DNA of 64,000 nt from Sphingomonas citri (lineage in GTDB: Bacteria; Pseudomonadota; Alphaproteobacteria; Sphingomonadales; Sphingomonadaceae). Location: contig NZ_JAHXZN010000002.1 in NCBI RefSeq assembly GCF_019429485.1, positions 186,001 to 250,000 on the forward strand, read 5' to 3'. Each line of letters begins with the position of its first letter. Positions within the stretch are counted from its first letter, which is position 1. Shown here piece after piece: positions 27,399 to 35,375 of this stretch. A program made the translations under genes and the position numbers. The notes under the pieces are model-generated. The model had not been told where the DNA came from and did not search any database. It was given only the letters and a program-made list of their open reading frames with translations.

Positions 27399-27901
27399 GC
27401 CGCCCACTCCGCCGCGACGGTGGCGCGGATCGCGTCGACGATCCCGTTGTGCGCGCCGCAGCGGCATAGGTTGCCGCTCATCCGCTCCTGCACCTCCTCG
27501 CGGGTGAGCGCCACCGGTGCGCCGAGGTCGACGCTGACGTGGCTCGGGACACCGCGCCCCGCCTCGGCCGCCATGCCGATCGCCGAGCAGATCTGGCCGG
27601 GCGTGCAATAGCCGCACTGGAATCCGTCATGCTCGATGAAGGCCTGTTGCAGCGGGTGCAGCCCGTCCTCGCCCGCCAGCCCCTCGATCGTGGTGACCGA
27701 GCGACTCTCGTACTGCACGGCCAGCGCGAGGCAGGAGAGAATGCGTTCGCCGTCGACCAGCACGGTACAGGCGCCGCACGCGCCCTGGTTGCAGCCCTTC
27801 TTGGTGCCGGTGAGATGCAGCGCCTCGCGCAGGTGATCGAGCAGCGAGACTCGCGGGTCGGACGGCAGCGCCACCGCCTCTCCGTTGACGATGAGCGACA
27901 T
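27395..27901 (-). CDS. paoA: Aldehyde oxidoreductase [2Fe-2S] subunit (PaoA/YagT-like, no Tat leader)
   Basis: The 168-residue subunit carries two [2Fe-2S] clusters: Cys37, Cys42, Cys45 and Cys57 in CNQGACGACTVLVDG and ILSC, then CGYCTPGQ and CRCGAHNG. E. coli PaoA has a long Tat leader that takes the whole complex to the periplasm. Here the protein starts directly with MSLIVNGEAVALPSDP, so the complex should stay in the cytoplasm unless a start was missed upstream; the upstream frame shows no RR motif. A purine run (GGGAGAAG) precedes the ATG. It is the first gene of the paoABC unit. Confidence 0.92.
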   Translation of the reverse strand: MSLIVNGEAVALPSDPRVSLLDHLREALHLTGTKKGCNQGACGACTVLVDGERILSCLALAVQYESRSVTTIEGLAGEDGLHPLQQAFIEHDGFQCGYCTPGQICSAIGMAAEAGRGVPSHVSVDLGAPVALTREEVQERMSGNLCRCGAHNGIVDAIRATVAAEWAA

Positions 27902-28110
27902 AAGGGCTTCTCCCTACCTCTCCGATGCGGCGCGGCCGCCGCGCTAACCTATACCAAGTTTCGGAAAGCGCGGGTCATCTTTCGCGGCGACGCGGCACTC
28001 GATCGGGCGCGGCGGCGCGTCATCGTGGCGCGCGGACGCGGCTGGGCTAAGAGCAGGACGAGAGGACGCGCCGAATCGTCGCCGCGTCGGAACAGTCGCG
28101 GAGTACCCCC

Positions 28111-28806
28111 GTGCCGCTCACCGCCGTCGCGATCCGCCATGTCGCCTTCGAGGACCTCGGCCATCTCGACGCGCCGCTGCGCGCCGCCGGCTACGCGATC
28201 CGCTACGTCGAGGCGGCGGCGGGAGGCGTCGCCGCGCTCGACCCGCTCGCGCCCGACCTGCTCGTCGTACTCGGCGGCCCGATGGGCGTCTACGAGACGC
28301 CGGAGCACCCCTTCCTCGCCGACGAACTTGCGCTGCTGCGCGCGCGGCTGGCGGCGGGGCGGCCGACGCTGGGGCTGTGCCTCGGCGCGCAGCTGATCGC
28401 GGCGGCGCTCGGCGCGCGCGTCTATCCGGGACCGGCAAAAGAGATCGGCTACGCGCCGGTGACGCTCACCGCGGAGGGGGCGGCCTCGCCGCTCGCCGCT
28501 CTGCCCGCGGGCCAGTCGGTCCTGCACTGGCACGGCGATACCTTCGACCTTCCGGCGGGCGCGACGTTGCTCGCCTCGACCGACCTCTATCGCCGACAGG
28601 CGTTCGCGGTCGGTCGCCACGCGCTCGCCTTGCAGTTCCACCTCGAGGCGGCCCGGATCGAGCGATGGCTGGAGGGCCACGCCGCCGAGCTGCGCGCCGA
28701 GCGGATCGACCCCGCCGCGCTCGCGCGCGACGCCGCGCGCCACGACGCCGCGCTGCGCGACGCGGCCGAGGCGGTGCTCACCCGCTGGCTGTCGGCGTCA
28801 GCCTGA
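28111..28806 (+). CDS. Type 1 glutamine amidotransferase (GMP-synthase-like)
   Basis: The 231-residue protein has the class I amidotransferase core: LLVVLGGPMGVYETPEHPFL, the nucleophile LGLCLGAQLIAA with Cys90, and LQFHLE with His177 and Glu179 completing the triad. Stand-alone proteins of this type hydrolyse glutamine or related gamma-glutamyl compounds; several are linked to amine or polyamine catabolism, but the substrate here is unknown. It starts with GTG at 28111. It is divergent from paoABC and convergent with the WYL regulator, whose stop lies 4 bp away. Confidence 0.85.
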   Translation: MPLTAVAIRHVAFEDLGHLDAPLRAAGYAIRYVEAAAGGVAALDPLAPDLLVVLGGPMGVYETPEHPFLADELALLRARLAAGRPTLGLCLGAQLIAAALGARVYPGPAKEIGYAPVTLTAEGAASPLAALPAGQSVLHWHGDTFDLPAGATLLASTDLYRRQAFAVGRHALALQFHLEAARIERWLEGHAAELRAERIDPAALARDAARHDAALRDAAEAVLTRWLSASA

Positions 28807-28810
28807 GCGC

Positions 28811-29512
28811 TCACTCGGCCGCCTCGCGTCGCGCCGCCATCATCGCCAGCCAACGCCGGCGCAGCACCGCGCGGCGCTCGGGGTAACGCTCGTCGAGGAA
28901 GGTGACGCTCGCGAGCCGGTCGGTGCGGAACATGCGGAAGTCGCCGCGCAGCTCGCACCAGGCGATCAGCACGCGCTTGCCGTCCATATAGCCGACCAGG
29001 AACGGCCACACTGTCCGCTCGCTCGGCTCGCCCGCGGCGTCGGCATAGCCGATCCGCAGCTTGCGCCCCTGCAGGCTCCAGGCACGCAATCGCGCCACAT
29101 CGATCCCGGCGTCGGCGCGCTCGCTCCACGACGGCGGGGTGATCACCGCGGGCTCGTCGATCGCGGCGCGCAGCCGCTCCGGGATCACCGCCGCGACCTT
29201 GGCGAGCACGTCGGCCGCGGCGCGCGCCAGCCCCTCGTCGGCGTGCACCAGCACCCATTGCGCGCCGAGCACGACGGCCTCGACCTCGTCCGAGGTGAGC
29301 ATCAGCGGCGGCATGTCGAACCCGCGCTCCAGCACGTAGCCGATCCCGGCCTCGCCGCGGATCGGCACGCGCTGTGCCACCAGCGCGGCGACGTCGCGAT
29401 AGACCGAGCGCCGGCTGGTCTCGAGCTCGGCCGCGATCGCGTCGGCGGTCATCGGGCCGGGCGCGCGGCGGAGCAGCTGGACGATCTCGAAGAGGCGGTC
29501 GGCGCGGCGCAT
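28811..29512 (-). CDS. YafY-type HTH/WYL-domain transcriptional regulator
   Basis: The 233-residue protein opens with a helix-turn-helix of the DeoR/HTH_11 type (MRRADRLFEIVQLLRRAPGP, then DAIAAELETSRRSVYRDVAA) and the linker RGEAGIGYVLERGFDMPPLML. The WYL domain follows from about residue 140, with SLQGRKLRIGYADAAG and AWCELRGDFRMFRTDRLASV. WYL regulators sense ligands through this domain and usually repress or activate neighbouring genes. Its genes downstream on the same strand are none; the GST and small membrane ORF are upstream with a 10-bp gap, so it may be the last gene of that unit. Confidence 0.9.
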   Translation of the reverse strand: MRRADRLFEIVQLLRRAPGPMTADAIAAELETSRRSVYRDVAALVAQRVPIRGEAGIGYVLERGFDMPPLMLTSDEVEAVVLGAQWVLVHADEGLARAAADVLAKVAAVIPERLRAAIDEPAVITPPSWSERADAGIDVARLRAWSLQGRKLRIGYADAAGEPSERTVWPFLVGYMDGKRVLIAWCELRGDFRMFRTDRLASVTFLDERYPERRAVLRRRWLAMMAARREAAE

Positions 29513-29522
29513 GCGGCCGATC

Positions 29523-29642
29523 CTAGAGCCGCGCGAGCGCCGAGGCGAGCGTCGCGGGAAGCAGCGGAGCGGCGCTCGCCAGGATGAGCAGCGAGGTGGC
29601 GAGGAAGCCTGCCGCCGCCCAGCGCAGGTCGCGCGCGGTCAC
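29523..29642 (-). CDS. Small single-helix membrane peptide
   Basis: A 39-residue ORF that starts with GTG overlapping the stop codon of the GST gene (GTGA at 29642-29639). It begins VTARDLRWAAAGFLATSLLI and contains one hydrophobic helix (about residues 9-33). The overlap start and the match to the local gene arrangement are the only evidence. It could be a real coupled membrane peptide or a chance ORF; no family is recognised. Confidence 0.4.
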   Translation of the reverse strand: MTARDLRWAAAGFLATSLLILASAAPLLPATLASALARL

Positions 29643-30226
29643 GCCGGCACCGCGTCGCGCGCCATGGCGCGCTGGAAGGCGGGGCGCTGGGTGAGCCGCG
29701 CGAGATAGGCGGGGATCGGGCCGTCCGACGGCATCAGCTGATGCGCCCAGCCGAGCGTGCCGCCCATCATGACGTCGGCCGCACTGAAGCGCTCGCCGAG
29801 CAACCACGGCCCGTCGGCCAGCGCGCGCTCGACCCGCGCCAGTGCGGCGGCGAAGGCCGGCGGGGCCTCTTCCAGCGGCGCCCCGAGGCGCGCTCCGATC
29901 GCGGGGCCGAACTCGCCCTCGATCCAGCTGAGCCAAGTGAGATAGCGGCCGCGGTCGCGATCTCCGATCCACGGTGCGAGCCCGGCGCCGTCCGCCTGAT
30001 CGGCGAGATAGGTCGCCACCGCGGCGGACTCGGTGACGAGCACGTCGTCGTCGCTCAGCGCGGGCACCTTCTTGTCGGGGTGCGGGTTGGCGGCGTCGGG
30101 TCCCTCGCCGCTCCCGTCTTGGTAGCGGATCGTGACGTAGCGGAGCTGGTACGGCACGCCGAGCTCCTCGAGCAGCCAGATGATCCGGGTCGAGCGCGAG
30201 CGTGGGGCGTGGAACAGCGTTAGCAT
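29639..30226 (-). CDS. Glutathione S-transferase family protein
   Basis: The 195-residue protein has an N-terminal thioredoxin-like domain (MLTLFHAPRSRSTRIIWLLE, KKVPALSDDDVLVTESAAVA with the VPxL and ES glutathione-site motifs) and an all-helical C-terminal domain with WLLGERFSAADVMMGGTL. The active-site Ser/Arg region RSRST suggests a beta- or rho-like class. It probably conjugates glutathione to small electrophiles in the cytoplasm, with specificity unknown. Confidence 0.88.
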   Translation of the reverse strand: MLTLFHAPRSRSTRIIWLLEELGVPYQLRYVTIRYQDGSGEGPDAANPHPDKKVPALSDDDVLVTESAAVATYLADQADGAGLAPWIGDRDRGRYLTWLSWIEGEFGPAIGARLGAPLEEAPPAFAAALARVERALADGPWLLGERFSAADVMMGGTLGWAHQLMPSDGPIPAYLARLTQRPAFQRAMARDAVPA

Positions 30227-30393
30227 CGAAGGTCTCCTGGGGCCGGGTCGGCCGGTGGAGGCGGTGTACGCCGGGCATGCTGCCAGCGTGGTGGCAGCAG
30301 GGTGAGACGTGCTGAGACGTGGGACGACGCTTGAGCGAGAACGGCGGCGCGGAGCACCGCCGTGATGGCTGCTCCTCCCGCGCGCACCGACTT

Positions 30394-30489
30394 CGTCATT
30401 GCCGCGAAGGCGGGAATCCAGACACGCTGACGCTGAGGCAAGAAGCGCGCGGCCAGCGCATCTGGATTTCCGCCTGCGCGGGGATGACG
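30394..30489. repeat. Intergenic palindromic element, family A
   Basis: Left arm CGTCATTGCCGCGAAGGCGG and onward to CCAG (30394-30421), and right arm CTGGATTTCCGCCTGCGCGG to GATGACG (30462-30489), pair at 24 of 28 positions. This is the classical CGTCATTCCCGCGAAGGCGGGAA-type dispersed palindrome of Proteobacteria. It is the main content of the 445-base divergent gap 30227-30671; the rest shows no ORF or RNA gene I can support. Confidence 0.7.
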
Positions 30490-30671
30490 GAAGAGGAAGG
30501 GCGGGGATGACGCAAGCAGAGAAGGAAATGAGCCGAAGGAGAGTGTGAGCGAGAAGCGCATCGACACCGCACCGCGCTTGATCTCAATCGATACCTTCCT
30601 CCCGCCGCACGCGGAACTACGCCCGTCGCCCGCTCGTACTCGCGCCACTCGGACCGGAAGGACCTGACACG

Positions 30672-31124
30672 ATGGCATCCAGCGCCGTGCGCCCCGCACT
30701 CGCCCCGCTCGCGCTCGCGGGAAGGCCGATCTACCCGGTGCTGCTGCCGGTGCCGATCATCCTGTTCGTCGCCGCGCTCGTCACCGATTCCGCTTATGCC
30801 AGCAGCGCCGAGATGATGTGGCTCGACTTCTCCTCCTGGCTGCTGCTCGCCGGGCTGATCGCGGGCGGTCTGGCCGGCGCGCTCCTGCTGGTCGAGCTGG
30901 TCCGCGCCGGCACGGCGCGGCGCGGGCCACTCGGGCTGCACTTCACGCTGCTGCTCTCGGCCTGGATCGTCGAGGTGCTCAACTCCTTCATCCACGCGCG
31001 CGACGGCTGGACCGCGGTGGTGCCGACCGGGCTCGCGCTGTCGGTGTTGGCGGTGCTGCTCGCGCTTGCTGCCGGCTGGTTCTGGCAGGCGGTGCCGCGG
31101 CGCCGCTCGGGAGACGTGCGATGA
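30672..31124 (+). CDS. DUF2231-like four-helix membrane protein
   Basis: The 150-residue protein has four predicted helices. The phrases RPIYPVLLPVPIILFVAALV and WLDFSSWLLLAGLIAGGLAG match the DUF2231 family (HP-x-LxPxP entry and an early Asp). These small proteins have no established role but are often paired with sugar or redox enzymes. The ATG has GGAAGG upstream, and its stop overlaps the next gene start (ATGA), so it is coupled to the sorbosone-dehydrogenase-like lipoprotein. Confidence 0.78.
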   Translation: MASSAVRPALAPLALAGRPIYPVLLPVPIILFVAALVTDSAYASSAEMMWLDFSSWLLLAGLIAGGLAGALLLVELVRAGTARRGPLGLHFTLLLSAWIVEVLNSFIHARDGWTAVVPTGLALSVLAVLLALAAGWFWQAVPRRRSGDVR

Positions 31125-32443
31125 TCCGACGGCTGACATTCGCGCTCGTCGCGCTCCCGCTCGCCGCCTGCGGTAGCGGGCAGCAGATCGACCAAAATCG
31201 CCAGTACGGCGCCGACCCGTTGCTGCCGCCGCCGCATGAGCAGCTCGTCGCGGACGTCGGGGTTTACGAGACGGTCGGCTGGAAGAAGGGCGAGACGCCC
31301 ACCGTCCCCGCGGGCTTCCGCATCGAGCCGCTCGCCAGCGGGCTCAGCAACCCGCGCAACGTCGTCGCGCTGGCGAACGGCGACGTGCTGGTGGTCGAGT
31401 CGCGCAACGAGAGCAAGGAGCCGGTACAGCGCCCCAAGGACCCGATCCGCGACTGGGTGATGGCGCGCGCGCACTCGCAGACGCAGAGCGGCGACGCGCC
31501 CGCGCCGAGCAACCGCCTGACGCTGCTGAGCGGCGCGGGTGGCGACGGCCCGCCCGCCGCGCGTTCGGTCCTGGTCGACAAGCTCAATGCGCCGTTCGGG
31601 GTGGTCGCGCTCGGCGGCCAGCTCTACGTCGCCGATACCGACGCGATCATGCGCTATCCCTTCACGCCGGGGCAGACGCGGATCACCGCGCCGGCAACGC
31701 GGCTGACGCCGCTGCCCGCGGGCACGATCAACCATCACTGGACCAAGAGCCTCACTGCCAGCCCCGACGGCACCCGGCTGTACGTCGGCGTCGGCTCGAA
31801 CAGCAACGCGATGGAGCGCGGCAGCGACGCCGAGCGGGACCGCGCCGCGATCTTCGAGGTCGACCCGCGCACCGGTGCCTCGCGCCCCTTCGCGACCGGG
31901 CTGCGCAATCCGAACGGCCTCACCTTCTATCCCGGCACCAACACCTTGTGGGCGGTGATCAACGAGCGCGACGAACTCGGTCCCAATCTGGTCCCCGACT
32001 ATCTGACCTCGGTCCGCCCCGGCGCCTTCTACGGTTGGCCGTACAGCTATTACGGTCAGCACCTCGATCCCCGCGTCAAGCCGCAGCGCCCCGACCTGGT
32101 CGCGCGCGCGGTCGCGCCCGATTACGCGCTCGGCTCGCACGTCGCGCCGCTCGGGCTCGCTTTCTATACCGGGACGAGCTTCCCCGCGGGCTATCGCGGC
32201 GGCGCCTTCGTCGGCGAGCACGGCAGCTGGAACCGCACGGAGCCGCACGGCTATAAGGTCGCCTTCGTCGCCTTCCGCGACGCGCGCCCTATCGGCGTGC
32301 CGCGCGACTTCGTCTCCGGCTTCCTCAAGGACGGCAAGGCGCGCGGTCGCCCGGTCGGCGTCGCGATCGATCCGCGCGGCCGGCTGCTGATCGCGGACGA
32401 CGTCGGCGGGACGGTGTGGCGGGTCAGCTATGCCCGCGGCTGA
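31121..32443 (+). CDS. L-sorbosone dehydrogenase-like beta-propeller lipoprotein
   Basis: The 440-residue protein has a lipobox LPLAAC (Cys17), so it should be an envelope lipoprotein. From about residue 65 it shows the six-bladed propeller of soluble PQQ glucose/sorbosone dehydrogenases: LASGLSNPRNVVALANGDVL, INHHWTKSLTASPDGTRLYV, ATGLRNPNGLTFYPGTNTLW, ERDELGPNLVPDYLTSV, VGEHGSWNRTEPHGYKVAFV. Such proteins may oxidise sugars with PQQ, but many lack activity. The DUF2231 gene upstream overlaps it and may be its membrane partner. Confidence 0.88.
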   Translation: MIRRLTFALVALPLAACGSGQQIDQNRQYGADPLLPPPHEQLVADVGVYETVGWKKGETPTVPAGFRIEPLASGLSNPRNVVALANGDVLVVESRNESKEPVQRPKDPIRDWVMARAHSQTQSGDAPAPSNRLTLLSGAGGDGPPAARSVLVDKLNAPFGVVALGGQLYVADTDAIMRYPFTPGQTRITAPATRLTPLPAGTINHHWTKSLTASPDGTRLYVGVGSNSNAMERGSDAERDRAAIFEVDPRTGASRPFATGLRNPNGLTFYPGTNTLWAVINERDELGPNLVPDYLTSVRPGAFYGWPYSYYGQHLDPRVKPQRPDLVARAVAPDYALGSHVAPLGLAFYTGTSFPAGYRGGAFVGEHGSWNRTEPHGYKVAFVAFRDARPIGVPRDFVSGFLKDGKARGRPVGVAIDPRGRLLIADDVGGTVWRVSYARG

Positions 32444-32483
32444 GCCGCTGGCCAGCGCGGCCCGAAGCGCGTAGCAGGGCGCC

Positions 32484-32663
32484 ATGGCCGACCGCTCCGA
32501 GAGACACCGCCAGCCGTGGCGCCCCGACGAGCTCCAGAAGCTCCATACCCTCGCGAAGAAGGGCATGGCGCTGAAGGCGATCGCGAAGGCGCTGACGCGC
32601 AGCGAGGAATCGGTCAAGGAGCGCGCGAAGCAGGACGGCCTCTCGATTGCCAAGCTGCACTAG
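32484..32663 (+). CDS. Small helix-turn-helix-like protein
   Basis: A 59-residue ORF (ATG at 32484, TAG at 32661-32663) encoding a protein that starts MADRSERHRQPWRPDELQKL and continues with KGMALKAIAKALTRSEESVK. The tryptophan followed by two or three helices resembles the SANT/Myb-like or sigma-70 region 4-like DNA-binding folds found as very small proteins in sphingomonads. The helix pair AIAKAL-TRSEESVKERA has the shape of a helix-turn-helix. It is strongly basic. Its composition differs from random frames and it is short enough to be missed by many annotations. It lies 40 bp after the sorbosone-like gene and convergent with the acyltransferase gene. Confidence 0.65.
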   Translation: MADRSERHRQPWRPDELQKLHTLAKKGMALKAIAKALTRSEESVKERAKQDGLSIAKLH

Positions 32664-32666
32664 GCG

Positions 32667-33791
32667 TCAGGCGCCGATCAGCAGTCGCGAGCGCTGCCCG
32701 AACAGCATGCGCAGCAGCTGGACGAGACCGAGCGACAGCAGCAACCCCGTCGCGAAGGTAGCGCCGATCGCGGCGAGCAGCGCCCACCACGGCTGATCGT
32801 CCGGCACCCACGCCCCGACCAGCCGCGCCACCGGCCGCAGGATCGGCCCGTGGACGAAATAGATGCCGAACGCCGCCCCGGCAACGAACCCGGTCGCCGC
32901 GCGCGCGCCCGGCGGCAGCGCGGCCTCGCGCGCGCGCGCCCAGAGCAGCAGCAGCAGCGCGATCGTCGCACGCTGGAGATAGAAGGCGCTCTCGCGCAAC
33001 GACACGCCGTGCCAGGCGTCGCGCTCGAGCACGTAGAGCAGCACCAGCCCTATCGTCGCCGTCGCGGCGACGAGGCCGAGCCAGGCCGCACGCTGGCGCA
33101 GCCAGGCGAGGCGCGCCTCCAGGTCGATCCCCACCGCGATACCGATCGCGTAGGCGCCCGCGAAATAGACGATCATCGCTGGCGTCACCTCGGTACCCGT
33201 GCGCGACGCGAGCAGCGGCGCCAGCATCAGCACGGCGCCGGGCCAGCGCAGACGCGGGCCTCGCAGCGCGGCGAGCAGCGCCGGGCTCACCAGGTACAGC
33301 ACCAGGATCACGGGTATGTACCACAAGGTATTCCAGGTCGCGCCGGTGACGAGATTGGTCGCCAGCGTGCGCGCCAGCAGCGGCGCGTCAGGCGCGGCCA
33401 GCGCGGCCTGCGCGGTGGCGTTGGTGGTCAGCGTCAGCACCAGCGTCACCGCCGCATAGGGCAGCGCCACCGCGGCGAGCCGTTGCGCGAGAAAGCGTCG
33501 GTGCGGGCGGCGCGCGAAGAGATGGCCGTAGAGCAGCCCGGAGATGATCGCGAAATACACCGTCGCGTCGTGCGCGACGACGTGGAGCAGCGCCTGCACC
33601 GCCGCGGCATCGCCGTGCCACGCCGGCAGGCCGCGCAGGAGCAGCGCGTTGCCGGCGTGTATCAGCACCACCTGCACGATGCTGAAGCCGCGGAACAGGT
33701 CGACGTAGCCTAGGTGCGCAGCCGCGCCGCGCGACGGTCGCGCCGCGAGCGGCTCGACGGCTCCATCGCGCGGCGCGAGCGCGAGCGTCAC
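32667..33791 (-). CDS. Acyltransferase family 3 membrane protein
   Basis: The 374-residue protein has about ten hydrophobic helices and the acyltransferase-3 opening YVDLFRGFSIVQVVLIHAGN (residues 28-47, with the conserved R and H). Downstream is AFGIYFVHGPILRPVARLVG near the end. Members O-acylate sugars, lipids or exopolysaccharide units using acyl-CoA or periplasmic acyl donors. It starts at a GTG whose GTGA overlaps the stop of the GtrA gene. The pairing with GtrA suggests modification of a cell-surface glycan or lipid carrier sugar. Confidence 0.85.
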   Translation of the reverse strand: MTLALAPRDGAVEPLAARPSRGAAAHLGYVDLFRGFSIVQVVLIHAGNALLLRGLPAWHGDAAAVQALLHVVAHDATVYFAIISGLLYGHLFARRPHRRFLAQRLAAVALPYAAVTLVLTLTTNATAQAALAAPDAPLLARTLATNLVTGATWNTLWYIPVILVLYLVSPALLAALRGPRLRWPGAVLMLAPLLASRTGTEVTPAMIVYFAGAYAIGIAVGIDLEARLAWLRQRAAWLGLVAATATIGLVLLYVLERDAWHGVSLRESAFYLQRATIALLLLLWARAREAALPPGARAATGFVAGAAFGIYFVHGPILRPVARLVGAWVPDDQPWWALLAAIGATFATGLLLSLGLVQLLRMLFGQRSRLLIGA

Positions 33792-34216
33792 AGCGGTGCG
33801 CCTGCGACCGACCGCACCTCGACCCGGCGCGGCGCACGGAACACCCACCAGCGCTGCAAGGCAAAGGTGACCGTCGGGGTGATCAGCACGCTCGGCACCA
33901 GCGGCACCCAGTCGGGCCCCTGGAGCGGACCGGTGATGATCCAGGTGATCGCGCAGTTGATCAGCAGGCCGACCACTTGGGTCAGCACGAACTTGGCGCG
34001 GGTCCGCAGCCCGAACGGCGCGGCGCCCGCGTCGCCGAAGGTGACGCGCGACTGCAGGTGGTAGCCGACATAGACCGAGAGCAGGAACGCCGGCAGCACC
34101 GCCGCCACGTTGAGGCTGACGGGCAGGATGATCAGCACATAAGCGAGGTACACCGACGAGTAGATCGTCGCGCACAATCCACCGATCACGCCGAATCGGA
34201 CGATCTGCCCCCACAT
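33788..34216 (-). CDS. GtrA family membrane protein
   Basis: The 142-residue protein starts MWGQIVRFGVIGGLCATIYS and has four predicted helices, with YVGYHLQSRVTFGD between helices 2 and 3 and the end TFALQRWWVFRAPRRV. That W-V-F ending is typical of GtrA. GtrA proteins are thought to flip undecaprenyl-phosphate-linked glucose or help O-antigen glucosylation. The ATG at 34216 has AGAGGGGAC upstream. Its stop overlaps the acyltransferase start. Confidence 0.88.
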   Translation of the reverse strand: MWGQIVRFGVIGGLCATIYSSVYLAYVLIILPVSLNVAAVLPAFLLSVYVGYHLQSRVTFGDAGAAPFGLRTRAKFVLTQVVGLLINCAITWIITGPLQGPDWVPLVPSVLITPTVTFALQRWWVFRAPRRVEVRSVAGAPL

Positions 34217-34447
34217 GACCTGTCCCCTCTTCCCTGCGCGCCAGCCTAGCAGCGGACACGTGCCGCGGACTCCCGCAGACGAGCGCGCAGCGGCAATTGC
34301 GGGGGATGCCAAAGGGGGTGCCGGGACCGCCGCGTTCGATCGACACGTTGTTCGATCTGCGCCGCTTTGAGCTAAGCGCCGGCTTCGATCGGATCGGCTC
34401 GTTCGAGCCGCACGCCATACCCGCGCGGCGTAACGCCTAGCGGCTTA

Positions 34448-35290
34448 TCACGCCGCGCAGGTCTTCACCGCGCGCGCGAGCGCGGGCAGCGGATCGCCCC
34501 TGGGCACGAACTCGTGCGCGAGATAGCCGTCGAAGCCGGTGTCGGCGAGCGCGCGCGCGAACGTGCCCCAGTTGACCTCCTGTGTGTCGTCGAGGTCGTG
34601 GCGTCCCGGCACGCCGCCGGTGTGGACATGGCCGATCCAGCGGATGTTCTGGCGCACCGTGTCGATCAGGTCGCCCTCCATGATCTGCATGTGGTAGGCG
34701 TCGTACAGCAGCTTCACATGCGGGGAGCCCACCGCCTCCATCACGCGTGCGCCCCACGCGGTGTGGTCTGCCATATAGTCCTTGTGGTCGACCTTGCTGT
34801 TGAGCAGCTCGAGGCAGATCGTGACGTTATTGTCCTCGGCGATCTTCTTGACACGGTTGAGCCCGGCGATCGTGTTCTCGGCGCCCTGCTCGTCCGACAT
34901 GCCCTTGCGGTTGCCCGAGAAGGCTATGACGTTGGGCACGCCCGCCTTGGCCGCCTGCGGGATACCGACGCGATATTGCGCCTCGATCGCGGCATGGTTC
35001 TCGGTGCGGTTAAGCCCGTTCGGGATCTGCATCACGTCCGCGGCATAACCCATCGTGCAGCGCAGGCCGTGGCGGCGCGGCACGTCGTAATCCTTGGGCT
35101 CGAGCAGGTCGATGCCGTCGAGCCCGATCTTGGCGGCGAAGGCGCAGAGCTGGTCGAGCGGAATCTTCTCGTAGCACCAGCGGCTGACCGACTGTTTGAG
35201 GCGCTTGCGCGAGGGCGTCGCCGGCCCGGCGACGGCCGCGCTGGCGGCGAGGGTGAGTGACGTGCCGATGACCTGTCGCCTTGTGACCAT
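34448..35290 (-). CDS. Tat-exported sugar isomerase/epimerase-like protein (hydroxypyruvate isomerase family)
   Basis: The 280-residue protein opens with MVTRRQVIGTSLTLAASAAV, a twin-arginine leader ending near residue 22. The body is the TIM-barrel xylose isomerase-like/hydroxypyruvate isomerase fold: KIGLDGIDLLEPKDYDVPRR, ICLELLNSKVDHKDYMAD (Glu metal ligand), LLYDAYHMQIMEGD, IGHVHTGGVPGRHDLDD and YLAHEFVPRGDP. The metal-binding Glu, Asp, His and Glu are all present, so activity on a sugar or keto acid is plausible. Export is unusual for the named reaction, hence its true substrate is uncertain. It lies divergent from the 5-oxoprolinase gene with 85 bp between. Confidence 0.85.
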   Translation of the reverse strand: MVTRRQVIGTSLTLAASAAVAGPATPSRKRLKQSVSRWCYEKIPLDQLCAFAAKIGLDGIDLLEPKDYDVPRRHGLRCTMGYAADVMQIPNGLNRTENHAAIEAQYRVGIPQAAKAGVPNVIAFSGNRKGMSDEQGAENTIAGLNRVKKIAEDNNVTICLELLNSKVDHKDYMADHTAWGARVMEAVGSPHVKLLYDAYHMQIMEGDLIDTVRQNIRWIGHVHTGGVPGRHDLDDTQEVNWGTFARALADTGFDGYLAHEFVPRGDPLPALARAVKTCAA

Positions 35291-35375
35291 CGGCCGAGTG
35301 TAGCGCGCCCGCCAGCGGGGGCAAGCCGCCGCGCAGCGATCGACAAGAAGCGGCGGCGCTGCGATAGCTTACATC

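Noticed and set aside
28089..28113. GGAAC-N16-CGTG before the amidotransferase gene
   Set aside because: It overlaps the start codon, so it cannot be the promoter of this gene.
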